64,000 bases of DNA from contig CM077594.1 in the NCBI GenBank assembly GCA_039654915.1, positions 94,936,893 to 95,000,892 of the forward strand. The letters run 5' to 3'. A model generated the notes under the pieces. The model saw only the letters and a list, made by a program, of their open reading frames with translations, did not search any database and was not told the DNA's origin. This DNA comes from Aquilaria yunnanensis (lineage: Eukaryota > Streptophyta > Magnoliopsida > Malvales > Thymelaeaceae). Below, piece after piece: positions 1 to 10,564 of this stretch (within the stretch, counting starts at the first letter, position 1; each line of letters begins with the position of its first letter). The position numbers and the translations under genes were made by a program.

Positions 1-489
1 CGTAACATTTCCGTCGATTCTATTTATAGAAAACCCATCGTTCTGGGGCACATATATACAAGATCCTAAGAACCGTGCTCATGGCTAGTCATTGAATTAG
101 TGTGCCAAGGAAGGAGTAGACTGAACAAGCAAATGGCCCTTCAAGCCTTGAAAGCAAAACTTGCAAATTGCAACCCTAGCTTTCTGACTATTGGACCGGC
201 TGCACCAATAAATCTACCGTATCTAGTTTTCCGCCTCCGAAATTGCCCGGACGAGATCCATGGTGATACAAATCAGCCATGAACGAATCTAGATAGCGAA
301 CTAAAAAAGAATCAAAGAACCTCATACTCGAACAACATAAAATTCTCCAAGAAAACCATAACAAACAAAAAATAATCGATCAGGTCAAGTACAGCATCAA
401 GGCGAAGAACAAACAAGAAGAGAAAGAGATCAGATCCATTCAGCGGTAAACATACAAGCAAAAGAATAAAATAGGGAGCAAGAAGATAC
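1..489 (-). other. Part of intron 1 of the eIF(iso)4E gene
   Basis: This stretch follows the donor site that ends the eIF(iso)4E first exon. I see no second exon of that gene here. The short open frames are not conserved-looking, so the next exon should lie left of the window. Confidence 0.6.
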
Positions 490-719
490 CACCAAAATTC
501 TTCGACAGTGTCGAAGGTGTAGACTTCGCGAAGAGAGGTGCCCCACGCGGCGCCTTGCTTGGGCTTGGATTGGTTGTCGAACCAAAAGGCCCACTTCCTT
601 TCCAGCTTGTGAGGCTGCTTCTCTTTCTCCGCCCCACCGGCTTCCTCCGTAGCCGTAGCCGCAGCCGCAGCCGGAGCCGGAGCTGGGGCGCCGACCTCCA
701 TCTCTGCCTCGCTTGCCAT
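490..719 (-). CDS. eIF(iso)4E: Eukaryotic translation initiation factor isoform 4E, first exon (partial gene)
   Basis: This is the plant-specific mRNA 5'-cap-binding subunit that pairs with eIF(iso)4G to recruit ribosomes in the cytoplasm. The exon runs from the ATG at 719 to a GT donor at 489-488 (phase 2) and encodes 76 residues plus two bases. The first ~30 residues are a low-complexity Ala/Pro/Glu tail. The folded domain then begins with [16 protein letters not shown], followed by the AAWG tryptophan that stacks on the cap and by [11 protein letters not shown]. Exon 1 of this family normally ends at the same point, just before the Cys after FW. The remaining exons are off the left edge. 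In several crops this family is known as a potyvirus host factor. Family identification is firm; completeness cannot be judged. Confidence 0.93.
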
Positions 720-819
720 TCCTTTTCCACTATCCTCTTTTTGACAAAAAAACGACAGTACTGAAAGCAACTCAGGCCAGGAGGCGTTTCGTTTGGGCGT
801 CCCTTCTTTTGATTAGTCC

Positions 820-860
820 GATTGGGCCGTCTCGCCCATTTGCATCGTAAATGGGCTTCG
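820..860 (-). promoter_or_regulatory. Site II-type GCCCA elements upstream of eIF(iso)4E
   Basis: TGGGCC lies at 823-828, GCCCA at 834-838 and TGGGCT at 852-857, about 100-140 bp upstream of the start codon. In plants such TGGGCY/GCCCA elements are typical of translation and housekeeping genes. The role here is inferred from motif and position. Confidence 0.45.
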
Positions 861-899
861 GGTGAGCCCTGCCCTACCAGTATACAATAAGTCACATGC

Positions 900-2110
900 A
901 AATATTGTTTAATAATGACCCTTGAGAATAACTTTTATAATTAGTGTTAGAAATTTAGATAATTTATTTAACAGTTAAAATGAAAATGTTGAAATTAAAA
1001 GTCAAAAATTACCTTTAGATAGATATTTCAAAACTTTAAAACTAATCACAGATTCTAATACCAAATAGTACCTAAATGATTTCTTTTAGTGGATGAGGAA
1101 ACCATCTCATTATAGTTATTCAATCCTATGGCCACGGACTCACGTCACGGGTCGAATTTGTTAGTGAAAAATTGTAACTTGTTGCTTTCGCAGTTGAACA
1201 GTGAACAATTGGAGGGGAGATAGGTAGATTTAAATAGTATAATTATCTGGAGTATTTTTTGCCGTAGTAAAATAATTTTATAAACTCTCTTGTAATATTT
1301 TAAAGTATGAAAGACAAATAAATAAATAAATCTTTTAAGAAAGTTAAGATGCTTGCCCTGCGTTTGAAAGAGATTATTGATAAATAATTGTTATATATAT
1401 GTGTATATGTATACACGAATTGAAGCTCTACGGTTTTAAGAAACACAAAAATAATTTCAAATATTTTTTGTAAAAAATTACTGATTTTCTCTTTCTTTTA
1501 GCCAGATAAGAAAAAAAAATTCATAAAAAGATTTTTTTTCTAAAAAAAGTAAATATTTTTTTAGATTTTCAAATGATATTGATACGGAAAAAAATATAAA
1601 ATCGAAAATATTGTTTTAAGAAACACAAAAAAATAAAATCGAAAATAAACAGTCATATCTTAATCACAAATAATTAGTTTTTCGAATACTCTGAACGAAC
1701 AATTAGTATAGGGCAATGCTCGGGTAGCTCCAGTAATCAGTACACACCAAATCCAGTATTAAAACTGCATGCCACATTTTTTATGTTATTGCAATTGGCT
1801 AACTTGATTTTTATTTTTGTATTTTTATAAAGGTGAAATAGTAATTTAGTGTTTTTCATAAATTAAATAAAAGCTCAGGCAAACAAAACACAAAAGTAGA
1901 GTGATTTAGTTCAAAACTAGCTTATCACAAACAAAATATATATGATAAAGTGAGAAAGTATATACACCAAATTAAAGAAGGAGGCGACAAAAAAAAGAAG
2001 GTGGTGACAAATGTTGGGAGGAGGAGGCAAAAGAAGGCTCAGAAAGCATGCAATGTTGCCACCAAATGCCAGAAGGCACCCAGCATTCTGCATGGCTGCC
2101 ACGCCAACTC
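900..2110. other. Intergenic AT-rich DNA between eIF(iso)4E and caleosin 1
   Basis: The two genes are divergent. The interval is AT-rich with short A/T runs and no convincing exon on either strand. The open frames around 1.9-2.2 kb are not coding-like and overlap the caleosin promoter. Confidence 0.5.
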
Positions 2111-2114
2111 CAAC

Positions 2115-2126
2115 CTATTTAAAACC
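2115..2126 (+). promoter_or_regulatory. TATA-like box of caleosin 1
   Basis: CTATTTAAAACC sits about 110 bp upstream of the caleosin 1 ATG. This is a suitable position for a TATA element with a short leader. Confidence 0.4.
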
Positions 2127-2231
2127 AAACGCCTTCCTTTCCTCTGCGCCCACCAGATCAATCAGTTCAACCGCAACCAGTAACCCAAAAAGATCGTATC
2201 TAGCTAAGCCGATTAATAAGAGATCGATCTG

Positions 2232-3626
2232 ATGGAGAAGGATTCTTTGGCAACGGAAGCCCCTCTCGCCCCTATCACCTACGAGAGAAGGATCAGGGCC
2301 GACTTGGACGACAAACTTCCCAAGCCTTGTCAGTTTCTGATCGACTCTTAATTACGAGTAGCTAGTACTGTGTATTAATTTCGTTCATATATATATATAT
2401 ACATGCTTACATATGCCTGCCAAATTTGAAATGTACTGCATATATAAATATATATGTCAGACTTGCCGAGGGCGCTGCGAGCACCGGACGCAGAGCATCC
2501 CCTCGGAACCCCCGGCCACCACCACTACGACCTTAGCGTCCTTCAGCAGCACGTCGCTTTCTTCGACCAGGACGACAATGGCATCATCTACCCCTGGGAG
2601 ACTTACACCGGTCGGTTCCTAGCTATACCCAACTGCGTAATTAATCTCTTTTACTTTAACTACCTACCCACACACACCCCTTTATTATGGATAGATAGCG
2701 AGGACTAATTCGATTTCATAGCAACCCGTTGTTGGTACGTTTTTCTCGTTCCTGAACTTATATATGTGTTTCTGCTTTGTTTCTGAATCTTATGAATTGA
2801 AGGGCTTCGAGCCATTGGGTTCAATATCATAGCCTCTCTCGTCATAGCCATTGTCATCAATGCAGCCCTGAGCTACCCCACTCTTCCAGTGCGTACAAAT
2901 AATTACCTACCCCCCTTGATCAGCTTTTTTTTTTTTTTTTTTGTTTTTTGTATGCCATATGTATAGCGCGCGATTAACATGGTTAATTAATTAAACTAAT
3001 ATGTGTATTAATTAACTAAGCTCAAAAAAATTTCCAGGGCTGGTTTCCATCGCCGTTCTTGCCCATTTACATCTACAACATTCACAAAAACAAGCACGGA
3101 AGCGACTCCGGCACTTACGACAAGGAAGGAAGGCAAGGGGCTGGACCTAGATGCCAAAAAACAAAAATTATAAATCCAAATCGTTTACATCCAAGAAAAA
3201 CCGGTCCTTATACGGATTTGGACTGCTTGCAGGTACGTACCGGTGAATTTCGAGATGATCTTCAGCAAATATGCAAGAACGGTGCCTAACAAGTTGACCC
3301 TTGGAGAGGTCTGGGCCATGACGGAGGGGAATAGAGACGCATTCGACTTCTTTGGATGGTTTTCTCACTAAACCCTTCAACTTTTCTGATTTCTTCATTT
3401 CAGTCCTCAGAAACATGTCTGTGTACTGATTAATTATGGTTTGGTGCGTGGTGGGTCGCCTATAATTTGCAGGATTGCTGGTAAGTTGGAGTGGATTCTC
3501 TTGTACATTCTGGCAAGGGACGAGGAAGGTTTCCTGTCCAAAGAAGCCGTCCGGCGGTGCTTTGACGGCAGCTTGTTCGAGTACTGCGCCAAGATGCAGA
3601 TGGCGGGTGACGGCAACATGGGTTGA
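2232..3626 (+). CDS. CLO: Caleosin / peroxygenase, copy 1 (complete)
   Basis: Lipid-droplet and ER-associated calcium-binding haem peroxygenase of the caleosin family, closest in layout to the stress-induced RD20/CLO3 type. Six exons: 2232-2328, 2461-2610, 2803-2888, 3038-3132, 3233-3358, 3473-3626, giving 708 nt and 235 aa. Visible features: the haem-ligand candidate His63 in LQQHVAFFD; one EF-hand loop at residues 68-79 ([12 protein letters not shown]); a hydrophobic membrane segment at ~87-105; the proline knot at 115-121 (PSPFLPI); and the second conserved His region [11 protein letters not shown] at 125-135. The C-terminal part carries the conserved [19 protein letters not shown]. Intron 4 begins with GC rather than GT (3133-3134) and ends in AG. 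Copy 2 has the same exon lengths, which supports the model. A TATA-like box lies upstream. Confidence 0.93.
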
Positions 3627-5930
3627 AGAAGATGCCTATATATATTTTTATATATGTATATGTACGTATATATATTACACCCACTAGGGGTGGGGTAGCT
3701 AGCGACTTTCCTTTGTGAACCAGAACCAGAAAGTTGTAGTCGTTGCTCAATTATATTAGCTAGTGGCTTTCTCGTAAATTTTGCTACCTATATATTGCAG
3801 GCAGTATATGTATCCTCAAAACTTGAAAAAGAATTGTAGCCAATACATGTACAGGGATGCTCTGCACAGTCTCTCCTGAACAATCACTTCATCCTCGACT
3901 CTAACTTAAAAACTAATTACAGGTAATTCTATACCGGCTAAACTCTGTTTTTCAATTCACAAGTCGGTTAAAATCTGTCAACACTCCTTTTGAAGTTCAA
4001 ATTATTAGTATTTAATAGTCCATGGGAAAAGGTTTGCTTACTGTTTTCACTTGGTTAAAATTGTAAAATGAATATTAAAAATGAACATTTTTTAGTAATC
4101 AGAAGCATTATTTATCTCATTCCACTGTCCCGCACTTTGCTGTCCCATTCCTGTTCCCTACCCTATTCCCATGCTGTCTCATTATTGTCCCTACCATATC
4201 CTCATGCCGTCAGTTAACTTAAATTTAATATTCCGTTAGATAGAAACGGAACAATACGGGTCCCCATTTTTCCCACCCTAAATCGTTGTTCAGCCAGAGT
4301 TTCCGTCGCCGGTTGATCGGAATCGCTACGGTGGAGTTCGCCTGCAAGCTTATTTGGCGATCTCAGCTTGGTTACAGCCCTGCAACCTAGTATCCTTCGT
4401 CCCTAGATGCGAAGTTGCTGCTTCCTCTCCTAATCTTCTGCCTTTCATCATCCACCGAGATTGCTTGGAGTCTCTTCGCCGGTTTCGTTCGCCTTTTCAT
4501 TTGAACAGCTGCTTTCGTCCTCGTTTTGTTCATTACTTGGTAATTTCGCTCTAATTCGTTCTGTTGAGAAGGATTTTACTTTAGGAGTGCTACTGTTGCA
4601 TATTGTTTGAAGACTGCTCTGATTGCTGCTCTCGATTGCTTCTAGAAAGTGTTGAAGCGATCTAGTTTTGGGTATTGCTCAATTTTTTTTTTCTTTTCAG
4701 ACTTCAATGGACGTTTTTGCATCTAGCATATAAGACAAAACTTCAATGGAAGGTGAATGGAAGTTGTGCGGCAGAGTGGAGTTTTGATGGGAGAAAGATT
4801 TTAATACCTTTTTTGTTAAGGTTGGATTAAACGGGAGTTAAACGTCCATCTTCTCCGTTTACTTTTAATACCTATTTCATAATTAATATTAAGTAGGAAA
4901 CGTGGTAGATAGAGAGTAAAATGGATAGGAGGGGACATGAAAAACCCAGGACAGAGGAATTGCTTCCATATAAGGGTAAGGGAACATTTGCTATTTTGGA
5001 ATCTGAAAAATACCTAAACCAACATTTCAGGGAAAAGTGAAGGAGGCTAGAACTCTAAATCTCCCTCATTCCCTCTCCCTTAGCCAACTCTAAGCCGCCA
5101 AGACATATTTTATCACCTTATTTGCAATTTCTACCATTGGTGAGGAATTTACTTTAAAAAGATTTAAGATCTGTTGGAGCAATCATGGATTAAATAGTAT
5201 TAAATGATAGAGATTTCGAGGAAATCAAATAAAGCCACAAACCTCAACCTGATCCGGAGGAGAGGGGCTATAATTGTGCTTTCGAACTCAAGGTGAAATA
5301 TTGGAACGTCTCAAAGTTTGAGGATGGAGATGTAGCATCATGAAAAGAAACAGGATGTTTTTTCTTCAACTTTTTAACTTCTTCTTGTGTACATAGAGCT
5401 TCTTGGGCCAGGTGCAGGTCCAACCCAAATTTTGGTTCATGGAGATTTGTGTGTACAAGCAGAAATCCTCAAAATAAGCGAATCAATTCTTTCACAGAAT
5501 TGTAGTAAATTATTTATGGTTTGTTTAGTTGTATAACGATAATCCTTCCATAATTATAAAGTACTAGAGAAAGGTACATAAATGTCACAAAAACGTATTT
5601 ATCAAAAGTTAAGTAGTCTCTTTTTCTTATTGTCGACAAATGCTTGTAAAAGCCCAAAAGTGTCGGTCACAATTATAGTGATTTGGCCCCAGTTGAAACA
5701 TGGATGACGAAGGATGAAAGTCCCCTGTGGCTTCTCAATATACAAATATTAGTGATAGCCTGTGAATGAAGATTAGTTTGACTCATTGGGTTAGTACAAT
5801 TCGTGGTAATGAAAAAAAACAAAAGACAAATGTTTGTAACATATTTTTAACAATCAATATTACACGAGTATTTTGTGTTGCTGTAGAAAACATTTTCTTT
5901 GCTTTTTTTTTTTCTTTTCTTTTGATGTAT
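3627..5930. other. Intergenic DNA downstream of caleosin 1
   Basis: I found no confident gene. A moderately GC-richer stretch at ~4260-4560 has an open frame (4354-4554) but no recognisable domain. It may be leader or transposon-derived sequence. The remainder is AT-rich. Confidence 0.4.
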
Positions 5931-7660
5931 TTGTATAATGAAGGCATTATACCTATATTATAAAAGGCGTGAGACGTGCACTGTGTTATGAACAGTAAAA
6001 TTCACTGTTTATAAACAGTGCTCTCTTTTCTTGCGGATGAGATTGGTTCTTTTTGGACGTCACTTTGCCTTTAACAAGATGTCAACTTTTTAGGGTCTAT
6101 TTCGCAATTTATCCAGTTTCAGCCTGTCATACATTTCTTTTGGTTAAGACACGTTTTCAATCCCTCAGTTTCTAATCCTTTTCATTTTAGTCCCTGATTT
6201 CGATCTATGTGGTGTTTTGGTCCTAAAACTTAATAACAAACTTAACTTGAATCTTTCTAGTTGCTCTCCTGGTCTCTAAACTTTTTTTAGTTGTTTTTTT
6301 TATGTATTACCTTCTAAAGTAAAATATTGGAAACTATGATATATATATTTTTTAGTTAAACCATTTCTTTTTTTAATCTTTATTAAGTCAATTGTTAAAA
6401 TGTTAATATTTAAAGTTTTTCCTTTTCCTTTCTTTGTACCCAAATTTTTTGGCCAATTTTTTTTTGCTTTTCTTTTCTTTTTAACTTTATTAAGTTAGTG
6501 ATTGGACCTTTGATTAATTAACATAAATTAAACATAATATTGTGTTTTGGCCATATCTTTTCATTATTGATGATTGAGATTTTCAAAATGAGTTATTTAC
6601 TTTAAATGCACTATGGTTCAATAAAGTACTTTAGTCCATAATTGCTAAAATAAAAAAAGGATTTTTCTAAATAAATTTTTATAAATATTAAAATTTGAAA
6701 TTTGAGTTAATATGAGATAAAAAATTTTAGTAAATTATTTTTTAATAAAAAAAAATATTCATCATTTCGAAGCACATGTATTGTTATATTTCATAGAGTT
6801 ATGTTTCAATTATAATTAATTATTTTAATGATAAGAACATAACATAAATTTATGAATGAAAATTTAATTGAGAAACAGGACCTAATCCAAAATTAAAACG
6901 AAGTAAAATTTAATTGATTAACATAAATTTATAGAAGAAAATTTTTTAATTATTTATTATTAACATTTGTTTTAATGTCAAAATTTATAGAAAAAATAAC
7001 ACCCACTACCAAGTGTGCAGCTAAAAAAACTTTATTGTATACTGTGACGATCCTGATTCCATATTTTCCAGCTTCATTGAGAAACAGGAGACGCTTGAGT
7101 ACAGCAACAAAAAGAAAAAAAAGTACGTCAAAACTGTTTTAATTACACATGAACACATGTTTTGTCGGTTTTATTCATGTAAACCACCAAGTGGATAGAT
7201 CTCTCCTCTTTTTTTTTTGTGGTAAATTGTCGATAGATCTCTACTTGAGTACTCGACAATATCTTTTAAAAAAAAAAAAAACAGACGGTCAGATTTTCCT
7301 AGCAGAGGGGAGGCTATCGGACACTCCAAGTGTACTGTATGAATTTATAATTGTATTGGAGAGGTCCCAAGCTTATTATTTCGGGAAGTGGGCAAGTAAA
7401 TGCCTTTGTTTATGCAAATGCGAAGAAAAATATTTAGAAAAGAGATTTTCGAACTTATTTTCACTTCTTTTTTCTTTTAAGTACTAGTTTACTTATCATA
7501 TAAGGTTAACCACAATTTGGTCCTTCACTTTAGAACATAACAGAATCATACAAATAGATCGTTTAATATCAATCACATCACTGACTAACTATACAATTGG
7601 GGTCATAATGGATATTTAACTAAAGCTTGTAAACCACATTTGCAACTCTAACACAATCAA
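5931..7660. other. AT-rich intergenic DNA with a possible transposon end
   Basis: Near 5950-6030 the phrase TATATTATAAAAGGCG is followed by a short palindromic stretch around GAACAGTAAAATTCACTGTTTATAAA (cut by mismatches). This resembles dispersed plant elements, possibly a Helitron-type end. The rest is poly-A/T-rich with no gene that I can support. Confidence 0.3.
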
Positions 7661-7662
7661 TA

Positions 7663-8360
7663 TGTTAAATACCGTTATCGCTAGATATACCGCATCTCAA
7701 ATTTTTAAGGTATATCATTTGGTATACCGCGTCTCATACCATTATCATTTTCACTAAAAATAAATAAATGTTATAATATTATTTTAAGATTACATAAATT
7801 CAATAATTTTTTTTACACATTTTATATATATTTTAATTTTTCTGAGATCATAATTTATGGAATATAAATAAAATATATATGATAGAAGATATTTTTTTAA
7901 TACAAAAAATATAAAAAATGTTATATATATAGAGCAAAATAAATAATACTAAAAAAGAAACTAATTTGTTAATATAAGAGAAAAAATAATACTTTAATAA
8001 TAATAACATATTTTCTAATATCACATTAAGTTCATAAGTAACTCAAAGTAACCATTAAATTTTTATGTTAACTATAAAAAGTAACCAAAAGAATGAAAGT
8101 AAATATTTATTTTATAATATGTGTATTAATTATATTTTAATGTTTATATATTTATGATATTTTGATGTAAAATAAAAAAAAACATCTCATACGCATTTGT
8201 GAAAAATAAAAATACCGTGGTATGTAACTCATAGTATTTTATATATATTACGGTTTTTAGGTAAAATATATACAAAAATAAGTAGTATGTAAAACACTAC
8301 AAAATAACATAATATAATACATGATAAAATGATAAAATAAAAAAATATTTATACGATATA
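7663..8360 (+). mobile_element. Diverged copy of a TIR-type element (same family as 37131-38171, opposite orientation)
   Basis: It begins TGTTAAATACCGTTATCG and continues with GGTATACCGC-type repeats and TCAAATTTTTAAGGTATA. The middle is AT-rich (TAATATTATTTTAAGATTACAT). The same ordered blocks occur on the opposite strand at 37131-38171. The right end lacks the GGTATTTAACA terminus and appears truncated near 8360. It has no coding capacity. Confidence 0.6.
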
Positions 8361-8632
8361 CCACTTGCTTAGTCGCCACAGTACAGTTGTGTAGATCTTC
8401 ATTAAAATAGAACAAGTAGACGAATAGTAAAGTTATCGTCTCGGTGCTCAAATCGAAATTCTGCACTAGAGAACAAAAAGTAACGGCGACAAAAATGAAG
8501 TATGGGTAAGACGGAAAACGTGTCCGCCCCGCAGTGCAGATGAGGTGTGCAAGCAACAAGCAGAGAGGGCGGAAACAGGGACGGCTTCCCAGGCAATACT
8601 TGTGGATCTGTCTCCCTTCTATCTTACGCCCC

Positions 8633-8638
8633 TATAAA
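8633..8638 (+). promoter_or_regulatory. TATA box of caleosin 2
   Basis: TATAAA occurs in CCCCTATAAAGC, 51 bp upstream of the caleosin 2 ATG. This implies a very short leader. Confidence 0.5.
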
Positions 8639-8688
8639 GCAGCTACGGTTCAAGAGCCTTTCAGTTCTACAATTGCAGAAACCAGATA

Positions 8689-10564
8689 ATGGAGAAAGCT
8701 GCCATGGCTACGGAGGCGCCCAAAGCATCTGTCACATACCGGAGAAAGGTTCGAGACGACCTCGAAACCAAGCTGCCAAAGCCCTGTGAGTACATTTTCC
8801 CAACACTTCCTGTATCATACTGTCATGGTTGGATTGTTGGGATTCGATGCCAGTTACTTATCAAGAATTGTTGTTTGTAAACTCTGCTTTCTGCTTATTC
8901 TGTAAGTGAGGTGTTCGACGGTTTTACTGAAAGAGTTCTTATTGGTTTCATTTTTTTCGTTTTGCTTTGCATTCATTTTCTTCTCTCCCAAGTATCTTAG
9001 TCGGATCTGTATGGATTCTGATTGTCTCGGAAGATGTAAGCTGTGGACCTTTGCTGGGCCCAAATATGTATATGGATTGGATCGGTTTATATTAAACGCC
9101 AGGGTCATTTTTAAAGTACTGAAACGTATCACTGTTGCATTCGGTGGATCTCATCCATTTCATTCTCAATTGCCATCCTGAGACGAATAAAAGTGGAAGA
9201 TTTTTATGCAAATTGCCGAAATCAAGATGCTTAGAGGCTAAATATTGACACTTTCACGTAAGAAAGCCCTCAGTATATTTGTAAATGGCGCCACTCTGTG
9301 TGGATGGAGCCCTGGATCCCAGAGTTTTGAGTTGCATGTTGCTTCTCATACCTGTTCTATCTGTCTTCAGCTTCGTTTTATATTCAAAAGCTAAATTATA
9401 TAATTTTTTTTTTTTTTTTTAAATGTTCCAAGTTCAACCGATTTAACAATGGGCACTTTTCAATTGGACTAACATTGTGGTATTTCCTTTCTCTTGGCCT
9501 GGTAATGAAATTCTAGATTTAGCCAGAGCTTTGGAAGCTACTGATACTGATCAGCCAAATGGGACGCCAGGACACGAGAACAATGGCATGAGTGTTCTTC
9601 AGCAACATGTTGCCTTCTTCGACCAAAATAATGATGGGATCATCTATCCCTGGGAGACTTACATAGGTAACTTGATGTCCTCCAAGGCCTAGACTGTATG
9701 TCCATCTGATCTTCAAAACAGTATATGTGTTCTTGGCTTCACCTTCTCCATCTTTTCAAATTACTTGTTTATGCATCAGGTTTGCGTGCTATTGGTTTGA
9801 ATCGCCTTGCTTCTCTTATCCTGGCTCTTGCCATCAACATAGGATTGAGCTACACTACACTTCCTGTGAGTTTTCTGTGCTCTAGTGTAGTGTTCCTCAT
9901 GTTGGGCTATACATTTCCTGGTATTCTATCTCGCTGTAGCAACCGAAACATTTAAATCCTCAGGGTTGGTTTCCTTCTCCACTTTTACCTATATATATAA
10001 ACAACATACACAGAGCAAAGCATGGGAGTGATTCAGGAACTTATGATACTGAAGGAAGGTTAGCTTGTCTCAGTTACTCTTAGTTATCTTCTGTAAACGA
10101 ACGTGTTGTATCTATCTGAGGTACAATCGTTCAGAACCAGGGGTAGGGGAAGAGATGATCCTTAAAGTCACTATCTTGTCATTAAATTGCAGGTTTATGC
10201 CAGTGAATCTTGAGAATACATTCAGCAAGTACGCTGGCAGCCAACCTGACAAATTAAGCTTTGGAGAAGTTTGGAATCTGACTGAGGGGAACCGCCTGGC
10301 ATATGACCCCTTTGGCTGGTTTTTCTCTGCAGCTTTTTCTGTCCCCTCTTTTGAAGCATTTCCTGCTAAAAAAACTCGACTAAATTATATTTGATTTGTT
10401 GCATTGTTAGGGTTGCGGCAAAAGGAGAATGGATACTTCTCTATCTTGTTGCCAAGGATCAAGATGGCTTTCTGTCCAAAGAATCTGTAAGGCGGTGCTA
10501 TGATGGTAGTCTGTTCGAGTATCTAGCAAAAAGGAATAAGCGTGGTGACACAAAGATGAGCTGA
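8689..10564 (+). CDS. CLO: Caleosin / peroxygenase, copy 2 (complete)
   Basis: Second member of the tandem caleosin array, with the same expected role as copy 1 (Ca2+-binding haem peroxygenase on lipid bodies or ER). Six exons: 8689-8785, 9517-9666, 9780-9865, 9964-10058, 10193-10318, 10411-10564, giving 235 aa with every exon length identical to copy 1. It has [20 protein letters not shown] (haem His plus EF-hand), a hydrophobic segment [16 protein letters not shown], the proline knot [32 protein letters not shown] and the tail [19 protein letters not shown]. All introns are GT-AG, including the one that is GC-AG in copy 1. An upstream in-frame start is excluded because exon 1 opens directly after the TATA region and matches copy 1 in length. 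Confidence 0.95.

Noticed and set aside
440..901. 153-codon minus-strand frame and plus-strand SRSRSR-rich frame (555-764) over eIF(iso)4E exon 1
   Set aside because: They are out-of-frame or antisense readings of the Ala/Pro-codon repeat in the real exon.
1130..1170. tRNA-like phrase GGGTCGAATTTG
   Set aside because: No acceptor stem or anticodon arm could be paired around it. No tRNA, rRNA, snoRNA or CRISPR array was recognised in the window.
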